From Puniceicoccales bacterium (GTDB lineage: Bacteria; Verrucomicrobiota; Verrucomicrobiia; Opitutales; UBA953), in assembly GCA_031284845.1 (NCBI GenBank), contig JAITXH010000129.1:1-9435 (forward strand): 9,435 nucleotides of DNA, given 5' to 3'. The translations under genes were made by a program, and so were the position numbers. Under the pieces are notes generated by a model. The model was not told the DNA's origin. It ran no database searches and was given only the letters and a program-made list of their open reading frames with translations. Shown here one piece after another: positions 6,950 through 9,435 of this stretch (its first letter is position 1; every line of letters starts with the position of its first letter).

Positions 6950-7195
6950 ATGTCTTTGAAAAACTTCATTCTTCTCGCCGCATACATTGCCTTGTTCGGG
7001 ATGTTTGGCATCGCGGTGGGCATGCTCCTGCGACGCCCGCCCGTAGTCGAAGGGGGCAGTCTCGTGTTTGCCGCTGGCACCGCCCTTTGCCTCACCTCAC
7101 TGTTCATTTTCTGGCTGAAGAAAAATCTCGATAAAAAAGCCACCCCTGCTCCTAGCCCCATCCCGTCTCCCGAGAAAAAATCCGACTCCAAATGA
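6950..7195 (+). CDS. Small two-helix membrane protein, function unknown
   Basis: This is an 81-residue protein with hydrophobic segments at about 5-27 (NFILLAAYIALFGMFGIAVG) and 36-56 (GSLVFAAGTALCLTSLFIFW). The tail is charged and proline-rich (KKNLDKKATPAPSPIPSPEKK). ATG 6950 is preferred over the in-frame GTG 6920, because the ten residues added by GTG are polar and that GTG lies in the last repeat copy. There is no Shine-Dalgarno sequence. The stop overlaps an in-frame ATG of the downstream SPFH frame (ATGA at 7192-7195), so the two genes are probably cotranscribed and may act together at the membrane. I do not recognise a named family. The divergent cysI gene shares the promoter region but no obvious function. 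Confidence 0.72.
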   Translation: MSLKNFILLAAYIALFGMFGIAVGMLLRRPPVVEGGSLVFAAGTALCLTSLFIFWLKKNLDKKATPAPSPIPSPEKKSDSK

Positions 7196-7290
7196 AACCG
7201 CACAGGCAAACGGTGGACGTCCGCAAGCCTCCGCCTCCATTTCCACCGCCAATACCATTTCCAACACCACCCAAACAAACACTCTCTCCC

Positions 7291-8466
7291 ATGAAACAAC
7301 TCATATATATAGTCATCACCGCCGTCGTCCTGTTGGTCGCCGTCTTCCTCTCCTGCTTCGGTTATAACCGGGTGGACGGAAATGAAATGGCAGTCGTCGA
7401 GACGTTCAACGAAGGCCTCTTGCCGGATCCGGTGCGCTCCGGTGGCTACATTTACAACCGTGTCTTCAAGACATACTTTAATTACAGCCTCGCCGATCAG
7501 GTATTCGTTATGAACGACACGCCGCGCAAGCGCGACTTTGACCGCGAATTTGGCGAAGGCCGCGCAAACGACGCCTACCTCGTCCAATCCAAAGACCAGC
7601 AGAACATGCGCATCTCGCTGCAAGTCCAATGGCGCCGCGATCCGGAAAAAATCATCGCCATACACAAAGCTGCAGGCCGCGATGTAGAAGAGCGCCTCCT
7701 GCGCCCCGTCCTCCTGCGCGTCGTCAAAGACGAAGCCACCACGCGCACCGCCCTCGAAGCCTATTCCGGCGAAGGTCTGGTCGCCTTGCAAAAGGCGATA
7801 CACACGCGCCTCTCTGACACGCAAGGCGAACTGGCGCAAAAGGGCGTCATCGTATCCGTATTTACCATCCAGGGCATCCTGCTGGACAAAGAATATACCG
7901 AGCAAATCGTAGCGCGTCAGGTGGCCATCCAGGGCCAGCTTCGCGCCAAGGAGGAAACCAAGTGGGAAGAGGAAAAGGCGTCCAAAGCGAAAGCGACCGC
8001 GCAGGCCGACTACGAAACACGTCTCGTGCAGGCCAAGCGCGACAAAGAAGCCGGCATCCTTGAAGCTGAGAAATTAGCGCAAATGCGCGTCCTCGCTGCC
8101 AAAGCTGAGGCCGAGCAAGTGGTCTTCAAGGCCGAAGCCGAGAAGAAGCGCAATATCGCCGAGGCGGAAGGCAAGGCGCAGGCCGGCAAGCTGGAGGCCG
8201 AAGGCATCCTCGCCGTCGGGCAGGCTACTGCTGAGGCCAATCGCCTGCTGCTCTCCTCGTATTCAGTGCCCGGCTCCGAGAACTATGTGAAAACCAAGGT
8301 GGCGGAATCCATGGGCCTCGCCTATTCCGGCATAAAAGGCTACATCCCCGAAAGGATGAACCTCACGGTGCTGAGCGAGAATTATGCCAAAGGCGTGGGT
8401 GTCCTGCTCAATGGCGGCACATCGGCCCCGGTGCAATCCGCGCCCGAGGCGACGACGGGGAAGTGA
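7291..8466 (+). CDS. SPFH/Band 7 (prohibitin-like) membrane-anchored protein
   Basis: From ATG 7291 the protein has 391 residues. An N-terminal membrane helix (about 4-20) is followed by an SPFH/Band 7 domain (about 24-215, including NEMAVVETFNEGLLPD and MRISLQVQWRRDPEKI). A long Ala/Glu/Lys-rich coiled coil (about 216-318, with repeated KAEAE/EAEGKA units) leads to a conserved-looking tail (GIKGYIPERMNLTVLSENY). Proteins of this class oligomerise into large membrane rings or rafts that organise membranes and modulate proteases such as FtsH, but the specific role here is unknown. An upstream in-frame ATG at 7192 would add 33 Pro-rich residues and overlap the previous stop. I prefer 7291, because it places the helix at the N-terminus and follows a CA-rich, G-poor leader. 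FLSC at 19-22 is only a weak lipobox. Confidence 0.9.
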   Translation: MKQLIYIVITAVVLLVAVFLSCFGYNRVDGNEMAVVETFNEGLLPDPVRSGGYIYNRVFKTYFNYSLADQVFVMNDTPRKRDFDREFGEGRANDAYLVQSKDQQNMRISLQVQWRRDPEKIIAIHKAAGRDVEERLLRPVLLRVVKDEATTRTALEAYSGEGLVALQKAIHTRLSDTQGELAQKGVIVSVFTIQGILLDKEYTEQIVARQVAIQGQLRAKEETKWEEEKASKAKATAQADYETRLVQAKRDKEAGILEAEKLAQMRVLAAKAEAEQVVFKAEAEKKRNIAEAEGKAQAGKLEAEGILAVGQATAEANRLLLSSYSVPGSENYVKTKVAESMGLAYSGIKGYIPERMNLTVLSENYAKGVGVLLNGGTSAPVQSAPEATTGK

Positions 8467-8476
8467 AGGGAACGGA

Positions 8477-8507
8477 GTTGGCTATTGCTTAATAAACAAT
8501 GGCCAGC
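8477..8507. terminator. Convergent intergenic hairpin, possible bidirectional terminator
   Basis: Between the stops of the SPFH gene (8466) and the minus-strand gene (8511), TGGCTATTG (8479-8487) pairs with CAATGGCCA (8497-8505) around a 9-base AT-rich loop. The stem holds one mismatch that is a wobble on the plus strand, and plus-strand pairing extends two more positions to 8477/8507. Neither side has a T-tract, so intrinsic termination is plausible but not typical. Confidence 0.5.
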
Positions 8508-8510
8508 CCA

Positions 8511-9086
8511 TCAACTCTCTGCGGGCGCATCGCCGCGCAAGGCACTCAGCAGAAGCTCGACTTCCTTGACGCGGGGAATCCCCAAAAAGCCGATTCTGGT
8601 CACCACCGGTTCGTCGTTGGGATAAGTTTTTTCCTGCGAAAAAAACAGGTCGCCACTTCCGTCTGCCGCCTGCTTGCGGAAGAACGCACGCAATTGGCTT
8701 GGCCAGCAGGAGTAGATATTTGAGCGTCCGGGGAGAATGGATTCGATGATGATAGTGCGGGATGTGGTAATGGCATAGACGGTCTTTTTGGCTTTTCTTA
8801 CACCCAGAAGCGGGACGGTCAGAAGGCCCAAGCCGACCAATACGAAAGGGATTAAGGAAAATATGCGAAAATCCAGGAGCTCTCCGAGTTCCGGGAATTT
8901 GAAGTCGCAGGATGCGGCCAGCATATGCAGGGTAAAACCCGTCCACGGGATACCGAAGAGAAAGCAGGGGATGCCCATTTGGGCCAAGCGCCATGGACGC
9001 GGCTGTGCGACCCAAATCACCTGCTCGCCCTTATTCAGTTCAGATTCGAGTATTTGCCGGAGACGGTGAGGGAGGAGGATGTCCAT
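8511..9086 (-). CDS. Conserved two-helix membrane protein with PH-like (bPH) character
   Basis: This is a 191-residue protein. The N-terminal MDILLPHRLRQILESELNKGEQVIWVAQPRP resembles the 'E-x-x-L-W-x-G-x-P' opening of bacterial PH-like membrane proteins. Two hydrophobic hairpin helices follow (about 38-58 and 75-95). A beta-rich region then has TVYAITTSRTIII (102-114), typical of the bPH fold ('Y.vT..R.i'), and DGSGDLFF (142-149) with GFLGIPRVKEVELLL (166-180). ATG 9086 was chosen over a longer frame to 9215, whose extra 43 residues overlap the promoter-like region and do not fit the family opening. The molecular role is unknown. It ends convergently with the SPFH gene. The family assignment rests on recall of the pattern and could be refined by a profile search. 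Confidence 0.8.
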   Translation of the reverse strand: MDILLPHRLRQILESELNKGEQVIWVAQPRPWRLAQMGIPCFLFGIPWTGFTLHMLAASCDFKFPELGELLDFRIFSLIPFVLVGLGLLTVPLLGVRKAKKTVYAITTSRTIIIESILPGRSNIYSCWPSQLRAFFRKQAADGSGDLFFSQEKTYPNDEPVVTRIGFLGIPRVKEVELLLSALRGDAPAES

Positions 9087-9101
9087 GGAAGAAAGCCTGA
9101 G

Positions 9102-9130
9102 GGTAAATGCAGACGTGCCTTCCCTGTCAA
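9102..9130 (-). promoter_or_regulatory. Possible promoter for the PH-like membrane protein gene
   Basis: On the minus strand a perfect -35 hexamer TTGACA (9130-9125) is followed after 17 bases by TTTACC (9107-9102), a weak -10 with 3 of 6 matches. Transcription would begin only a few bases upstream of ATG 9086, giving a very short leader. This fits the lack of a Shine-Dalgarno sequence. Confidence 0.35.
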
Positions 9131-9159
9131 CTATCGGACTCGCTGTCGTATTACTCCGA

Positions 9160-9312
9160 TTAAGAAATCTTAAACAGCCTGCAGACGGCTCCAACGAGAA
9201 GAAACAAATAGACAATATATCTTAACCCAAAATTGAACGCCTCGCCAACATCAGCCCCCACTGGGTCTGGAGGCCCGGTAAACCAGTCATCATACCAGTC
9301 GTTCTTCTTCAT
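9160..9312 (-). CDS. Putative 50-residue single-helix membrane protein
   Basis: From ATG 9312 the frame encodes an acidic, aromatic N-terminal half (MKKNDWYDDWFTGPPDP) and a C-terminal hydrophobic helix (about 30-44, LRYIVYLFLLVGAVC) ending in basic residues. The composition looks like a real small membrane protein rather than a shadow frame. Codons such as TTA, AGA and ATA-like AT-rich choices are more frequent than in neighbouring genes, which may indicate separate ancestry. It lies 73 nt upstream of the PH-like gene on the same strand, so the two could be cotranscribed, although a promoter-like sequence sits between them. It is divergent from the partial gene at 9357. I recognise no family. 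It could still be spurious. Confidence 0.5.
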   Translation of the reverse strand: MKKNDWYDDWFTGPPDPVGADVGEAFNFGLRYIVYLFLLVGAVCRLFKIS

Positions 9313-9356
9313 AACACCAACCACCACACCGCAAACACCCAACAAGACAACATAAA

Positions 9357-9435
9357 ATGGCCGAAAAAGACTTTGAATTAACCATCCACGCAGACACCGG
9401 TGACGCCGTAGGAGAAGTCGGCGACCTCATCGCCA
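9357..9435 (+). CDS. Start of an unrecognised gene, cut by the window edge
   Basis: Only the first 26 codons are present (MAEKDFELTIHADTGDAVGE...). ATG 9357 follows a CA-rich, G-poor 44-base leader with no Shine-Dalgarno sequence, the same style as the leader before the SPFH gene, which supports a true start. The opening beta-strand pattern followed by a small-residue acidic stretch is loosely like the start of phage tail tape-measure type proteins, but that is a guess too weak to name it. Nothing else can be said from this fragment. Confidence 0.55.
   Translation, partial: MAEKDFELTIHADTGDAVGEVGDLIA

Noticed and set aside
7348..7359. SPFH protein as a lipoprotein (FLSC at residues 19-22)
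   Set aside because: Phe at the -3 position is a poor lipobox and the surrounding sequence fits a simple membrane anchor. It remains possible but is not supported enough to call.
6910..7905. A 331-codon minus-strand frame opposite the small membrane gene and the SPFH gene
   Set aside because: The plus-strand products have clear membrane helices and an SPFH domain; the minus frame is a codon-bias shadow.
1..9435. CRISPR, tRNA, rRNA, transposase or defence-system genes
   Set aside because: I scanned both strands and saw no repeat-spacer array, no cloverleaf or rRNA-like sequence, and no transposase, nuclease or toxin motifs.

Overview
The window is a GC-rich bacterial chromosome segment. The mix of genes points, by inference only, to the Planctomycetes-Verrucomicrobia-Chlamydiae group, perhaps an Opitutaceae-like Verrucomicrobium. 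The main clues are a secreted PPC-domain protein with the 'YLYPAGAR' N-terminus, a GH97 glycosidase, and an absence of clear Shine-Dalgarno sequences. I see no rRNA, tRNA, CRISPR array or insertion sequence.

Left two thirds (1 to about 6680, minus strand): an operon-like row transcribed leftwards. It begins with an assimilatory sulfite reductase hemoprotein (CysI, start 6677). A secreted GH97 alpha-glycosidase follows 64 nt later (start 4891). An oligopeptide-type ABC transporter ATPase follows 11 nt after that (start 2975). The ATPase frame has no stop codon. It continues directly into a signal peptide and a large exported protein with TIG-like and PPC-like domains, which runs off the left edge of the window. 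This 991-codon open frame is the most unusual feature here. It is either a true cytoplasmic/exported fusion or the result of one extra A in a five-A run at 2157-2161.

Centre (6678-6949): a divergent promoter region. It contains a 31-bp AT-rich imperfect dyad (6833-6863) with mirrored promoter-like hexamers, a threefold repeat of TGCCTGAGAA type, and a possible pair of competing hairpins in the cysI leader.

Right third (6950-8466, plus strand): an 81-residue membrane protein and an SPFH/prohibitin-like membrane-anchored coiled-coil protein. These converge, across a hairpin, on a minus-strand membrane protein of PH-like type (8511-9086). Next are a putative 50-residue membrane protein (minus strand) and the first 26 codons of an unrecognised plus-strand gene that leaves the window.

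Functionally the segment looks like housekeeping and nutrient-acquisition material (sulfur assimilation, glycan hydrolysis, solute import, membrane organisation) rather than a defence island or mobile element.
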